25,281 bases of DNA from CAMBDR01 sp046597185 (GTDB taxonomy: Bacteria > Pseudomonadota > Gammaproteobacteria > Burkholderiales > Burkholderiaceae_D): assembly GCA_046597185.1 (NCBI GenBank), contig JBKJLF010000796.1, forward strand, positions 1 to 25,281, given 5' to 3'. The notes beneath the pieces were generated by a model. It had not been told where the DNA came from and ran no database searches. It saw only the letters and a list, made by a program, of their open reading frames with translations. This document shows, in pieces, positions 1-7,148 of this stretch. A program made the position numbers and the translations under genes. Within the stretch, counting starts at the first letter, position 1; each line of letters starts with the position of its first letter.

Positions 1-580
1 TTTCACTGTTGTGCACCTTGAAATGAAAGCCGCCTGTCAGCTTGCGCAGTTGCACATCATACAACTGCGCTTCACCGGTGCAGGAACCGCTGGTAAACGA
101 CAGCCCTTGAATTGATGCGGGTTTTTGATTGCTGATACGCAGTACCAGAATATAGCGCAAATCGGTGATGGTATCGAATATGGCTTGCACCGCAGCACCA
201 TTGTCCGGTTTTTTGCCATCGGCCAGATTGCCGTCTTTGAGCAAGGCCAGGGTATTGGCCAGCGGTTTGTCAAAGCTGATGTGAAAATCCGGCAGGTCGG
301 GCGGCAGGCCAACAAAGTGCTCCGGCCCCATCACTACGGCGTTGGTTTTTTCTTCTGACGGGGTAAATGACGGAGCCGGGCCTTCCAGTTTGATGTCATC
401 GCCTTGCAATCGGGTGTTGGCACGCACCAGCTCGGCAATCGCCGCGATCGCAGTTAATTTGGCTTGCACTGCCGCGCGCTGTTGCTCAATGACTTTGCCT
501 GGTGAGGGGCCGCATCCGGTGATGAACAGAATCAGGCTAATGAATAGCAACTTTTGTGGCGCGCCGATGTTTTTCAACAT
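1..580 (-). CDS. Putative lipoprotein, 3' end cut by window edge
   Basis: An open frame runs from an ATG at 580 down to position 1 with no stop, giving at least 193 residues. The N-terminus has a short positive stretch, a hydrophobic core and a lipobox ending in I-T-G-C (Cys about residue 23), so it is probably exported and lipid-anchored. A Shine-Dalgarno-like AGGGGA lies just upstream of the ATG. The mature part contains an Ala-rich helical stretch after the Cys and then a mixed region with no motif I recognise. It lies downstream of the DUF4331/lipoprotein operon on the same strand, but the terminator at 610-643 separates them, so it probably has its own promoter. Function unknown. Confidence 0.75.
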   Translation of the reverse strand, partial: MLKNIGAPQKLLFISLILFITGCGPSPGKVIEQQRAAVQAKLTAIAAIAELVRANTRLQGDDIKLEGPAPSFTPSEEKTNAVVMGPEHFVGLPPDLPDFHISFDKPLANTLALLKDGNLADGKKPDNGAAVQAIFDTITDLRYILVLRISNQKPASIQGLSFTSGSCTGEAQLYDVQLRKLTGGFHFKVHNSE

Positions 581-609
581 GCTGATCCCCTTTTATTGAC
601 ACCGATTGG

Positions 610-643
610 TAAAAATGCTGGCCGCATTGCCTGCGGCCAGCAT
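610..643 (-). terminator. Intrinsic terminator of the DUF4331 operon
   Basis: A perfect 12-bp inverted repeat (615-626 with 632-643, core GCTGGCCGCA) has a 5-nt loop. Read on the minus strand it is followed at once by TTTTT (614-610). This is the layout of a rho-independent terminator for the minus-strand transcript that carries the DUF4331 gene and the small lipoprotein. Confidence 0.85.
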
Positions 644-739
644 TGATTCTAACGGAAATTTCAGGAGATACTACGTTTTTCAAATCAAAACAAAGGCGTA
701 AGTTGGTCGTTTTGGTATGGTTTTGTTGTACCAGGCGTA

Positions 740-766
740 CGGGGCCATCACAGCAATATGGCCCCG
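740..766 (-). other. GC-rich hairpin after small lipoprotein gene
   Basis: The arms 740-748 and 758-766 pair perfectly over 9 bp (CGGGGCCAT with ATGGCCCCG) around a 9-nt loop. The hairpin lies just past the stop codon of the small lipoprotein on the minus strand. No T-tract follows, so it may protect the mRNA 3' end rather than terminate transcription; the true terminator is about 100 bp further on. Confidence 0.45.
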
Positions 767-776
767 CAGCACAGGC

Positions 777-1040
777 TTACAGCGATTTAGGCTCAGTATT
801 ATCCGGCTCGGCGACGGTTGCTGCGTCAATCGATTCGGGTTCAACCACTTCAGCAGCTGATTCGCTCTGTGCCACTGCGGTATCAACGCGTTGCTCCAGC
901 GTGGCAACCGGGGTTGGTGTGGGCGATGGCGTTGGCGTAGGCGTTGGCATGATGATTGAAGGGCTACTATCACCACCACAGCCAGTTAATACTGCGCAAT
1001 ACGCGAGGCCAAGTGCCAAGCAAATAAACGATTTTTTCAT
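777..1040 (-). CDS. Small Pro/Thr-rich lipoprotein
   Basis: This 87-residue protein starts M-K-K-S and has a hydrophobic signal sequence ending in a lipobox (L-T-G-C-G-G, Cys about residue 21), so it is likely lipid-modified. After the Cys comes a short Pro-Thr/Pro-Ser repeat region (about residues 32-45) of the kind that acts as an extended linker, then an acidic Ala/Glu-rich tail. No enzymatic domain is visible. AAGGAA precedes the ATG by a few bases. It follows the DUF4331 gene by 31 bp on the same strand and before a terminator, so the two are probably co-transcribed. The Pro-Thr segment comes from a hexanucleotide-like repeat (about 911-953). Role unknown; an envelope partner of the DUF4331 protein is possible. 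Confidence 0.75.
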   Translation of the reverse strand: MKKSFICLALGLAYCAVLTGCGGDSSPSIIMPTPTPTPSPTPTPVATLEQRVDTAVAQSESAAEVVEPESIDAATVAEPDNTEPKSL

Positions 1041-1071
1041 GATGTTCCTTTATTTAAACATTGACCTTGGA

Positions 1072-2586
1072 TTATTTAGCAAGATTGCCAGCCAAAGGTG
1101 TTTTGAGGTAAGGGAAGCTTGCATCGAACGACGTTTCGTCGAGGAAAGCACCATCAGTAAAATCGATCGCGCCTGCAGGTGCATCGGCAGGTGCACAAGC
1201 AATATTGAGTGTACACAAGCGACCCATTGCAACGCGTAACACGATATCGACTACGTCATCGCCAGGGCGACGGCCATTCGGGAAGCCGGCGCTATCGCCA
1301 CCGATCACGCCCAGACGTTTTTGCGAGCCAATCGCCGTTACCGGGGTGGTGGTATTCAAACGCAGCATTTCTGAGGCAACCACATTGGCGGGTTTGTTAA
1401 TGGTTGGAATACCGGTTAAAAATGCAGCGATCAAGTCATTGCGTGGGAAATTGGTCGGTGCTTTCACGCCAGCGCCAGAAAACAAGGCTTCCACCAGGAA
1501 GGGGAAGGTTGGATTGGTCACGTAGTCGATAAATTGACCATCGCCAGTCGGTTTGCTGTGGTTAAACTGGTCTTTATCTTTCAAACCAATCACCACTTCA
1601 TTCACCAAAGGCATACCCAAACGCGAAACCTGGGTCCATGCGCCGCCTTCTTTGGATGCGCTACCGGTTTTTGGCGTTGGGTTGATCAAACGGCCCTGAC
1701 GCACGCTGGCGGTGGTCCAACCACCAATCACGGGTTCCGTGCCATTGGTCAGGCACGCGGTCGGCACTTCCATTTCAATCGACGTGATGTTTTTATCGGC
1801 CAGCGAATCTTTTTCGTCACGCTCGGCGGTCGGGCTAAACGCGGTTGCTGGTGCCTTGATATTGATCAAGTCGAAGGTTTGGCCCAGGTTCACGGCAAAG
1901 GAATCTTTGCGCTGACCCACAAACACTTTGCCGGGCGTGGTGCAACCAGGAATGTTGACCGAATAAATGTGCTGGTCGGCATACGCTTTATAGTTAGGGA
2001 TCGATTTGGTGCCAATGTTATCGACCGGTTTGTCAAACACCGCGCTGCCGCCATTGGCATTGGTAACGGCGCTACGAGTGCCAGTGCGACGGTCGCCGCG
2101 TACCACAGTGATGCCATAGGTCTCACGCACATTCAAGCCAGCCGGGTTGGGTTTGTCGATGGCACCGCTATTAATGATCAGAGGAATCGATACTTTCTTG
2201 CCGCCAACGGTAAAAGTATTGTCGGCGTTGGTATTTTTGAAACGGAATTGGAAGGTGATATCTTCTTTGCCGTCACCATTGTTATCGATATGGATTTCAT
2301 ACAAAGCGTCTTGATCCATGGCAAAATAATTCGGGCCGCCGTAGGCATCTTGCAATGGCACATAGTTGGCGATCACTGTCGTAAATGCACTACGTCCTGC
2401 TTCATAACTTTTAAACATGTAAAAATCGGCACCATCCACTTTGGGCATGCGTGCAATAAAGGGTGCTTCGCGATGGCTGGAGGCTTGAGCGGGTACCAGT
2501 GCTGCCAAGGTGGAAACGGCAAGGGCGATGGCGCTTAAACGAACGAAACGTGTGGAAGCGATGGCTTTGTTAAACTTTTTAGACAT
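1072..2586 (-). CDS. DUF4331 family exported protein
   Basis: This 504-residue protein begins with a signal peptide (basic start, hydrophobic core, A-Q-A cleavage site near residue 35), and the mature N-terminus begins S-S-H-R-E-A-P, the hallmark of the DUF4331 family. A further family-like block, D-G-A-D-F-Y-M-F, follows near residue 51. A D-N-N-G-D-G-K-E-D stretch near residue 101 resembles a calcium-binding loop. The molecular role of the family is not known to me. GGAG lies 6-8 bases upstream of the ATG. The gene diverges from an ECF sigma/anti-sigma operon; this arrangement suggests the sigma factor controls it, but I see no decisive promoter match. It is followed by a small lipoprotein in the same operon. 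Confidence 0.9.
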   Translation of the reverse strand: MSKKFNKAIASTRFVRLSAIALAVSTLAALVPAQASSHREAPFIARMPKVDGADFYMFKSYEAGRSAFTTVIANYVPLQDAYGGPNYFAMDQDALYEIHIDNNGDGKEDITFQFRFKNTNADNTFTVGGKKVSIPLIINSGAIDKPNPAGLNVRETYGITVVRGDRRTGTRSAVTNANGGSAVFDKPVDNIGTKSIPNYKAYADQHIYSVNIPGCTTPGKVFVGQRKDSFAVNLGQTFDLINIKAPATAFSPTAERDEKDSLADKNITSIEMEVPTACLTNGTEPVIGGWTTASVRQGRLINPTPKTGSASKEGGAWTQVSRLGMPLVNEVVIGLKDKDQFNHSKPTGDGQFIDYVTNPTFPFLVEALFSGAGVKAPTNFPRNDLIAAFLTGIPTINKPANVVASEMLRLNTTTPVTAIGSQKRLGVIGGDSAGFPNGRRPGDDVVDIVLRVAMGRLCTLNIACAPADAPAGAIDFTDGAFLDETSFDASFPYLKTPLAGNLAK

Positions 2587-2680
2587 TGTTTTTCTCCGAG
2601 ATGGTAAGTATTTAAAAGAAATTTCCGTTGTTAATCAATGGTTTGCTGAGATACATAAGTACATAAAAAATTGCATTTCA

Positions 2681-2709
2681 TTGTTTTATCAGATAGCTTG
2701 CGTTACAAT
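2681..2709 (+). promoter_or_regulatory. Candidate sigma-70 promoter of sigma/anti-sigma operon
   Basis: TTGTTT (2681-2686) and TACAAT (2704-2709) are separated by exactly 17 bp and lie about 115 bp before the sigma-factor ATG. The -10 box matches consensus at 5 of 6 positions, the -35 at 3 of 6. It is the best promoter-like pair I see in this intergenic region. Confidence 0.45.
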
Positions 2710-2729
2710 CTGCTCCATTCCTATCTGAT
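2688..2729. promoter_or_regulatory. 9-bp inverted repeat flanking the promoter -10 region
   Basis: ATCAGATAG (2688-2696) and CTATCTGAT (2721-2729) are perfect inverted repeats, 33 bp centre to centre or about three helical turns. The left arm lies in the promoter spacer and the right arm just past the expected start site. This is where a dimeric regulator would bind; an RNA hairpin is less likely because the left arm would not be transcribed. Confidence 0.4.
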
Positions 2730-2823
2730 CCAGTCAACTGCTGGGCGGCTTCAAGAAAAAATTTACATTTGAAATCAGCACCCACATTCATTGATACGCA
2801 GGCTTATTCAAAACGGATTCAAA

Positions 2824-3444
2824 ATGTCAGAAAAAAATTTAAAAATTCCTCAATTAGAGCAAAATCAGCTGGCAACATGGCTGGCGGGGGTGGCGCGGCA
2901 AGATAAAACGGCCTTTCGGGCGCTATATGATGGCAGTTCGACGAAACTGTTTGGCTTTGCCTTACGTATATTGATCAAACGCGAATGGGCGGAAGAGGTG
3001 TTGCAAGAAAGCTATGTCAGTATTTGGAATAGCGCATCGAGCTACCAGGCAGGCTTGGCTTTACCCATGACGTGGATGACGACCATTGTGCGCAATAAAG
3101 CATTTGATTATTTGCGGAAAATGCGACAGGAGGGTAATACCATCGAGATTGACGCCGAAAGTTATGAAGATGGCGGCATGGGCAGCGTTTTGGAAACCTT
3201 GGCCAGCAGTGATGCCGGCCCCGGTGACGTGCTGCAAATGACGCAGGATGCCCATGCTTTGGCGCATTGCTTCAGCCAATTGCAAGGCTTACATCGGCAA
3301 GCGATTGCGCTGGCGTATTATCATGACCAGTCGCATAGTGAAATAGCGGAGCAATTAAAGCAACCGATGGGATCGATTAAAACCTGGATACGGCGCGGCC
3401 TGGAACGTTTGCGTGGGTGTCTGACTAAAATGGAGAGCGTATGA
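2824..3444 (+). CDS. ECF RNA polymerase sigma factor (RskA-linked type)
   Basis: This 206-residue protein has the two-domain layout of an extracytoplasmic-function sigma factor. Region 2 spans about residues 26-100 (including W-A-E-E-V-L-Q-E-S-Y and the M-T-W-M-T-T-I-V-R-N-K-A-F-D-Y-L-R block used for promoter melting and -10 contact). Region 4 spans about residues 145-200, with the helix-turn-helix S-E-I-A-E-Q-L-K-Q-P-M-G-S-I-K. I chose the ATG at 2824; an upstream in-frame TTG at 2791 would add 11 residues but has no better ribosome site. The stop overlaps the start of the anti-sigma gene by 4 bp, so the pair is translationally coupled. It probably drives an envelope-stress response; the divergent DUF4331 operon is the obvious candidate target. 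Confidence 0.9.
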   Translation: MSEKNLKIPQLEQNQLATWLAGVARQDKTAFRALYDGSSTKLFGFALRILIKREWAEEVLQESYVSIWNSASSYQAGLALPMTWMTTIVRNKAFDYLRKMRQEGNTIEIDAESYEDGGMGSVLETLASSDAGPGDVLQMTQDAHALAHCFSQLQGLHRQAIALAYYHDQSHSEIAEQLKQPMGSIKTWIRRGLERLRGCLTKMESV

Positions 3445-4184
3445 AAATTGCACATAAGCCAGAATTGATAGAACGCTTGGCGGCTGAATATGTGCTTGGT
3501 ACGCTAAAAGGCGGGGCGCGTCGTCGATTTGAAATCTGGATGAGTCAACATGCGGTGATCCGGCGCAGCGTGGCAGAATGGCAGGATCGGATTCAACCTT
3601 TGGCCGAGTTTGCGCCACCTGCACCAGTGCCACCTGCTGTGTGGAACCATATTGAGCAGCAACTGGGGTGGCGTGCCAATGAGCGTGCCAATGAGCATGC
3701 CAATGAAAAATCGGTATGGCAAAAAATGCTGGATAGTGTGTCGTTCTGGCGTAATTTGGGCATGATCAGTACCGTGGCGGCGGCCTTGATGTTGGCCGTG
3801 GTATTGCAAAAACCGGCCAATGTGGTGTTACCCGTCACTTCGTATGTGGCGACGCTCAGTAATGATCAGGCGCAAACGGTGGCGGTGGTGACGGCTGATG
3901 CCACGCGCCGACAATTAATGGTGAAATTGATTGGTGGCCAAACCTTGACATCTGAGCAAAGCTTGCAATTGTGGGCGGTGCCCAAGAAAGGCAATCCGGT
4001 ATCGATGGGGGTGTTGGCGCTGGAGCGGGCAAGCAATGGGCAGTTGGTGATGCCATTGCCAGATAACGTGAGCCCAGAATCGATTCCCTTGCTGGCGATT
4101 TCACTGGAGCCGAAAGGCGGTTCGCGTAATCCTAATGGGCCGAGCGGGCCGATTTTATCCAAGGGGGCCTGGGTGAGTTTGTAA
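3441..4184 (+). CDS. RskA-family anti-sigma factor
   Basis: This 247-residue single-pass membrane protein should hold the upstream sigma factor inactive at the inner membrane. The cytoplasmic N-terminus has the R-L-A-A-E-Y-V-L-G-T-L block typical of RskA-like anti-sigma factors. A transmembrane helix lies at about residues 111-127. The periplasmic C-terminal domain carries the family-like L-Q-L-W-A-V-P and I-S-L-E-P-K-G-G-S blocks. No HxxxCxxC zinc motif is seen, as expected for this class. GGAG lies upstream of the ATG inside the sigma gene. Before the membrane helix there is a triplicated A-N-E-R/H/K segment encoded by a 12-nt tandem repeat. The gene's final codons and stop form the first unit of a 13-nt tandem array. 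Confidence 0.9.
   Translation: MKIAHKPELIERLAAEYVLGTLKGGARRRFEIWMSQHAVIRRSVAEWQDRIQPLAEFAPPAPVPPAVWNHIEQQLGWRANERANEHANEKSVWQKMLDSVSFWRNLGMISTVAAALMLAVVLQKPANVVLPVTSYVATLSNDQAQTVAVVTADATRRQLMVKLIGGQTLTSEQSLQLWAVPKKGNPVSMGVLALERASNGQLVMPLPDNVSPESIPLLAISLEPKGGSRNPNGPSGPILSKGAWVSL
3671..3706 (+). repeat. 12-nt tandem repeat inside anti-sigma gene (x3)
   Basis: The unit GCGTGCCAATGA occurs three times (3671-3682, 3683-3694, 3695-3706, the last with one change). It is in frame and adds Ala-Asn-Glu-Arg/His blocks to the cytoplasmic linker before the membrane helix. Confidence 0.9.
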
Positions 4185-4225
4185 AATGAGTTTGTAAAAT
4201 GAGTTTGTAAAATGAGTTTATAAAA
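4174..4225 (+). repeat. 13-nt tandem array across the anti-sigma stop codon
   Basis: Four units of TGAGTTTGTAAAA lie head to tail (4174, 4187, 4200 and 4213; the fourth has one change), followed by a decayed partial copy. The first unit contains the last codons and the TAA stop of the anti-sigma gene. Copy-number change would leave the protein unaltered. From 4226 to 4388 I see no gene, only a 6-bp CCAAGG/CCTTGG inverted repeat with wide spacing. Confidence 0.95.
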
Positions 4226-4387
4226 TGAGCTTGTACCGCCTGTAATTCGATACCCAAGGTCGCGCCGATGAGTACCATGGCGTTTCCTTGGTGCACAAAC
4301 AACAGTTCAATTAAGATGGCCCGGCTAGCGCGACAAGTTTGCGTTGATGCCCGGTCATTTTGCCATCATTTTTATCACGAAGTTCAC

Positions 4388-4414
4388 CATGCCCACCATG
4401 CCCACCATGCCCAC
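4388..4414 (+). repeat. 9-nt tandem repeat multiplying the start codon (x3)
   Basis: The unit CATGCCCAC is repeated three times around 4388-4414, giving Met-Pro-Thr three times and three in-frame ATG codons at 4389, 4398 and 4407. There is no clear Shine-Dalgarno between the copies; only a weak purine stretch precedes the first. Confidence 0.9.
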
Positions 4415-5030
4415 TTTGTACCAGCTTAAACCACGATTCCAACAATTACTGCGCCCTTTACTCGGTGCCTTACATCGCCGGGGCGTTTCGGCCAATTTTG
4501 TCACGATTTCGGCGTTGGTGGCATCGATTTTATTTGGCCTGGGTCTGGCGTATTGGCCCGGCGCAAACGCTTCGGGCATGTTAGCGCGCCTGCCATGGTT
4601 GCTGTTGCCGCTATTTCTTTTGCTGCGCATGGCGTTGAATGCGATAGATGGCATGTTGGCGCGCGAATTTCAACAACAAACCGCCCTGGGTGCGATCTTG
4701 AATGAATGTGGTGATGTGGTGTCCGATGCGGCATTGTATGCACCGTTTGCCCTGTTGCCTGGTGTGCACGGTGGCTTGCTGATGTTGGTATTGTTCTTGG
4801 CGACCTTGACCGAATTTGTCGGTGTGCTGGCTTTGTCGATCAGCGGCACCCGGCGCTATGACGGGCCCATCGGTAAAAGTGATCGGGCTTTTGTGTTTGG
4901 CGCACTGGCCTTGTTGTATGGTCTGGACTGGTTTTTGCCAGCGCTGTGGAATCCGGTATTGGCGGTTTTGGCGCTGCTGCTGGCATACACCGTTTTGGTG
5001 CGTGCGCGACGTGCTTTGCTGCCAATGTAG
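4389..5030 (+). CDS. CDP-alcohol phosphatidyltransferase, YnbA-like
   Basis: This multipass membrane enzyme (213 residues from 4389) should transfer a phosphatidyl group from CDP-diacylglycerol to an alcohol acceptor. The CDP-alcohol phosphotransferase signature is at residues 84-109: N-A-I-D-G-M-L-A-R, then G101, N105, D109, with an extra D113. Two of the four canonical Asp positions (first and third) are Asn here. From memory E. coli YnbA shares this pattern and the opening L-Y-Q-x-K-P, which argues for that subfamily. Start is uncertain: ATGs at 4347, 4389, 4398 and 4407 are in frame, the last three made by a 9-nt repeat. The usual YnbB-like cytidylyltransferase partner is absent. The acceptor alcohol cannot be told. 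It ends one base from the convergent histidine kinase gene. Confidence 0.85.
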   Translation: MPTMPTMPTLYQLKPRFQQLLRPLLGALHRRGVSANFVTISALVASILFGLGLAYWPGANASGMLARLPWLLLPLFLLLRMALNAIDGMLAREFQQQTALGAILNECGDVVSDAALYAPFALLPGVHGGLLMLVLFLATLTEFVGVLALSISGTRRYDGPIGKSDRAFVFGALALLYGLDWFLPALWNPVLAVLALLLAYTVLVRARRALLPM

Positions 5031-5031
5031 G

Positions 5032-6681
5032 CTACACTGATTCGCCAATTTGCCTGGGCTTGATCGTATGGTTGGCATGATGGTCATCATGTGGGTCACT
5101 TGCATGCGGATGGGGCGGTGCTTCCTCCGGTGCCGAGAGTGGCAAACGCAAAATAAACCGGGTGCCGACATGGAGTGCGCTTTCAACATGAATCGAACCA
5201 CCCAGTACCACTGTGGCGAGGTTGTACACAATACTTAACCCTAAGCCACTGCCGCCCTGGCCAAGCTTGGTGGTAAAGAAAGGGTCAAAAATGCGGTGGA
5301 TATTGGCCTCCGGTATGCCTTGGCCATTGTCGCTGATGATGAGTTCAATTTCTTGCGTCTCCAACAAGCTGGCGCTGATTTCGATGCTGCCCTGATCTTG
5401 GTTTTCAAATCCATGTATCACCGCGTTATGGCATAAATTGCTGAGAATTTGCCCCAGTGGGCCGGGGTAGCTATTCATCTTTAGATTCGGGGCGATATCA
5501 ATCTCTATGGTATAGGCATGGCGCTTCATGCTGTTATTCATCAGCAGCACCGTTTCTGAGACCACTTCATCAAGCGCGAAATTGCGTCGCCGCACGCTGG
5601 TGCGGTCCACCGCAACTTGCTTGAAGCTGCCGATTAATTCGGCCGCCTTGGTCAGGTTGCGCACCAGCATTTCGCTGGCTTGCCGGGTTTGCTGCGTGTA
5701 GGAAGAGAGCTTGGTGCGGGTAATGCCACTTTCAATGGTGCGGTTAAATTCGAGGCTTAAATCCATCATGGTGCTGGCCACGGTAACACTATTGCCGATG
5801 GGGGTGTTGAGCTCGTGCGCGACACCTGCTACCAACGCACCCAGGGCGGCCAGTCGGTCGGAGCGCTGAATTTCTTCCTGAACGGTTTTGAGCGTAGCCA
5901 TCGCGTGTTGCAGCTCCTGGTTGGCCAAATTCAAATCCTGGGTGCGGCTTTCGACGCGCTGTTCCAGGTTGGCGTTGAAATTACGAATTTGCAGGATTTG
6001 TTCGCTCAATTTTTCGCGCATCTGATCCAGTCCCACTGCCAGTTGGCCGATTTCGTCATGGCGCATTTGAACCACGGGTTCGACCAGTTCGCTGTTGGAT
6101 AGACGGACCGTATCCTTGCCCAATTGGCGCAAGGGGCGCATTAAAAGCCATTCAAACAAAAGAAATAAGAGCAGGCATGAAGTGAGTAATTGCATTAGTA
6201 AGCCAGCACCGAGCTTGATGAGATTGGCCTGAAAATCGCGCTCGACCAGGGCGCGGCTCATTTCGATGGTAACGCGCCCAATGGGACTGCGCCCCGATTT
6301 GAGGATGCGTACTTCACGCACAATCGTACCAATGCGGCGTTGTGGTTTATTCGCCACCACGAACGGCTGCCCGTTCGTTTTCTCGGCCACGATGCTCACC
6401 ACATTCGGGTTGAGCATGACCGAGTTAATGAATGTTTGCGCACCCACGGTATCGAATTCCCATAACTGAATCGCCATGGTTTGCTCCAGCATATTGCCAT
6501 ATTGCTGAAGTAATGAATCGATCCGCGCATCCATCTCACGCTGGTGGGTTTCGCGCGCCAGAATTGGGCCAAATACCAGGGCGGGTATGAGAATCCCGCA
6601 AACGATCCCTAAAATAATAACGCTTTTCAGTGACAGGGTTTTGGGACGTAATTTGTTTTTGATAGCGAAAAAAAAATCCAT
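5032..6681 (-). CDS. Membrane sensor histidine kinase, orphan
   Basis: This 549-residue inner-membrane kinase has a first membrane helix at about 19-41, a periplasmic sensor region at about 45-150, a second helix at about 156-180, a HAMP linker at about 180-235, a coiled coil at about 235-275, and a catalytic core. The phosphoacceptor is His289 in A-G-V-A-H-E-L-N-T-P. The ATP-binding boxes are N (N-L-C-H-N-A, about 415), G1 (D-N-G-Q-G, 451), F (F-D-P-F-F, 465) and G2 (G-S-G-L-G-L-S, 477). No response regulator is adjacent. The C-terminal tail after the kinase core is His-rich (about 524-538, seven His). A run of nine T lies in codons 3-5. The start has no good ribosome site, so a slightly later start is possible. 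Confidence 0.93.
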   Translation of the reverse strand: MDFFFAIKNKLRPKTLSLKSVIILGIVCGILIPALVFGPILARETHQREMDARIDSLLQQYGNMLEQTMAIQLWEFDTVGAQTFINSVMLNPNVVSIVAEKTNGQPFVVANKPQRRIGTIVREVRILKSGRSPIGRVTIEMSRALVERDFQANLIKLGAGLLMQLLTSCLLLFLLFEWLLMRPLRQLGKDTVRLSNSELVEPVVQMRHDEIGQLAVGLDQMREKLSEQILQIRNFNANLEQRVESRTQDLNLANQELQHAMATLKTVQEEIQRSDRLAALGALVAGVAHELNTPIGNSVTVASTMMDLSLEFNRTIESGITRTKLSSYTQQTRQASEMLVRNLTKAAELIGSFKQVAVDRTSVRRRNFALDEVVSETVLLMNNSMKRHAYTIEIDIAPNLKMNSYPGPLGQILSNLCHNAVIHGFENQDQGSIEISASLLETQEIELIISDNGQGIPEANIHRIFDPFFTTKLGQGGSGLGLSIVYNLATVVLGGSIHVESALHVGTRFILRLPLSAPEEAPPHPHASDPHDDHHANHTIKPRQIGESV

Positions 6682-6849
6682 TTTAATTGCCGTTTGAGTA
6701 TCGTTTTCTGGGAGTGCTGCTAATTAACGAACAATGTAGCTGTTGATAATATGTTGCTATAAAAAACTAATTTGCTGGCGGAATCATTGGATCTATTTTG
6801 ACACAGTTGGTGGGGTTTGAACCATCGCGCAAAAAAACATGCGTGGGAT

Positions 6850-6877
6850 TGATTCTGCCTGAGGCCCGGCAGAATCA
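6850..6877. other. Perfect 10-bp hairpin in intergenic region
   Basis: TGATTCTGCC (6850-6859) and GGCAGAATCA (6868-6877) pair perfectly around an 8-nt loop. It lies downstream of the small minus-strand ORF. A run of seven T follows on that strand but about 10 nt after the stem, so it is a weak terminator candidate for that ORF. Otherwise 6682-6911 shows nothing I can name. Confidence 0.4.
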
Positions 6878-6911
6878 GAAAAAGAAGGGGAGGTTGATGC
6901 GTTGGCAATGC

Positions 6912-7148
6912 TTAAGGTGTTTTGCCTTGAATCACGCCAAGTACCACGGAGTGTTCGGTGGCCCAGCTCGGCGTGGCCTTGCCCGGCCCGGCTCGGCCTG
7001 ACGCGGCCCGGCCCACCATTTTTGCCGGATCAAGCCGGGTTAATGCGCCATGGACTTGTGCTTGATAAACATGGGCCATCGCGCCCAAGGCACCCGCCGC
7101 GCATACGCACAAGACAGTGAAAAAAGAAAAAGCTGAGCGGATCTCCAT
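6912..7148 (-). CDS. Small hypothetical exported or membrane protein
   Basis: This 78-residue ORF is supported by a strong ribosome site, AGGAG ending six bases before the ATG at 7148. Residues 1-26 are a basic start plus a hydrophobic Ala/Val/Cys-rich stretch that could be a signal peptide or single membrane helix. Residues 27-44 look ordinary (Q-A-Q-V-H-G-A-L-T-R-L-D). The C-terminal part is encoded by a degenerate GC-rich repeat (CGGCCCGG-type, about 6971-7014) and reads as low-complexity Gly/Ala/Arg, so it may be a recent extension. I do not recognise a family. It lies between two unrelated genes and is probably monocistronic. Confidence 0.45.
   Translation of the reverse strand: MEIRSAFSFFTVLCVCAAGALGAMAHVYQAQVHGALTRLDPAKMVGRAASGRAGPGKATPSWATEHSVVLGVIQGKTP

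Noticed and set aside
643..1239. Plus-strand frame of 198 codons
   Set aside because: It overlaps the terminator, the small lipoprotein and the DUF4331 end on the other strand and shows only low-complexity Val/Gly from the Pro-Thr repeat read in reverse.
1534..2538. Long plus-strand frame (334 codons) opposite the DUF4331 gene
   Set aside because: It is antisense to a well-supported exported protein, has no family motif and is His/Gly/Arg-rich as expected of a shadow frame.
4174..4225. Possible CRISPR-like array
   Set aside because: Units of 12-13 nt are directly adjacent with no spacers; these are simple tandem repeats, as at 13812 and 24722.
4132..4370. Minus-strand open frame in the gap before the YnbA-like gene, with a protein-like stretch
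   Set aside because: It could be an old gene remnant, but it has no good start, no homology I recognise, and part of it runs through the 13-nt array.
6798..7001. Plus-strand frame of 67 codons in the intergenic region
   Set aside because: No ribosome site, Lys/Arg-rich random composition, and it crosses the hairpin and GC-rich repeat.
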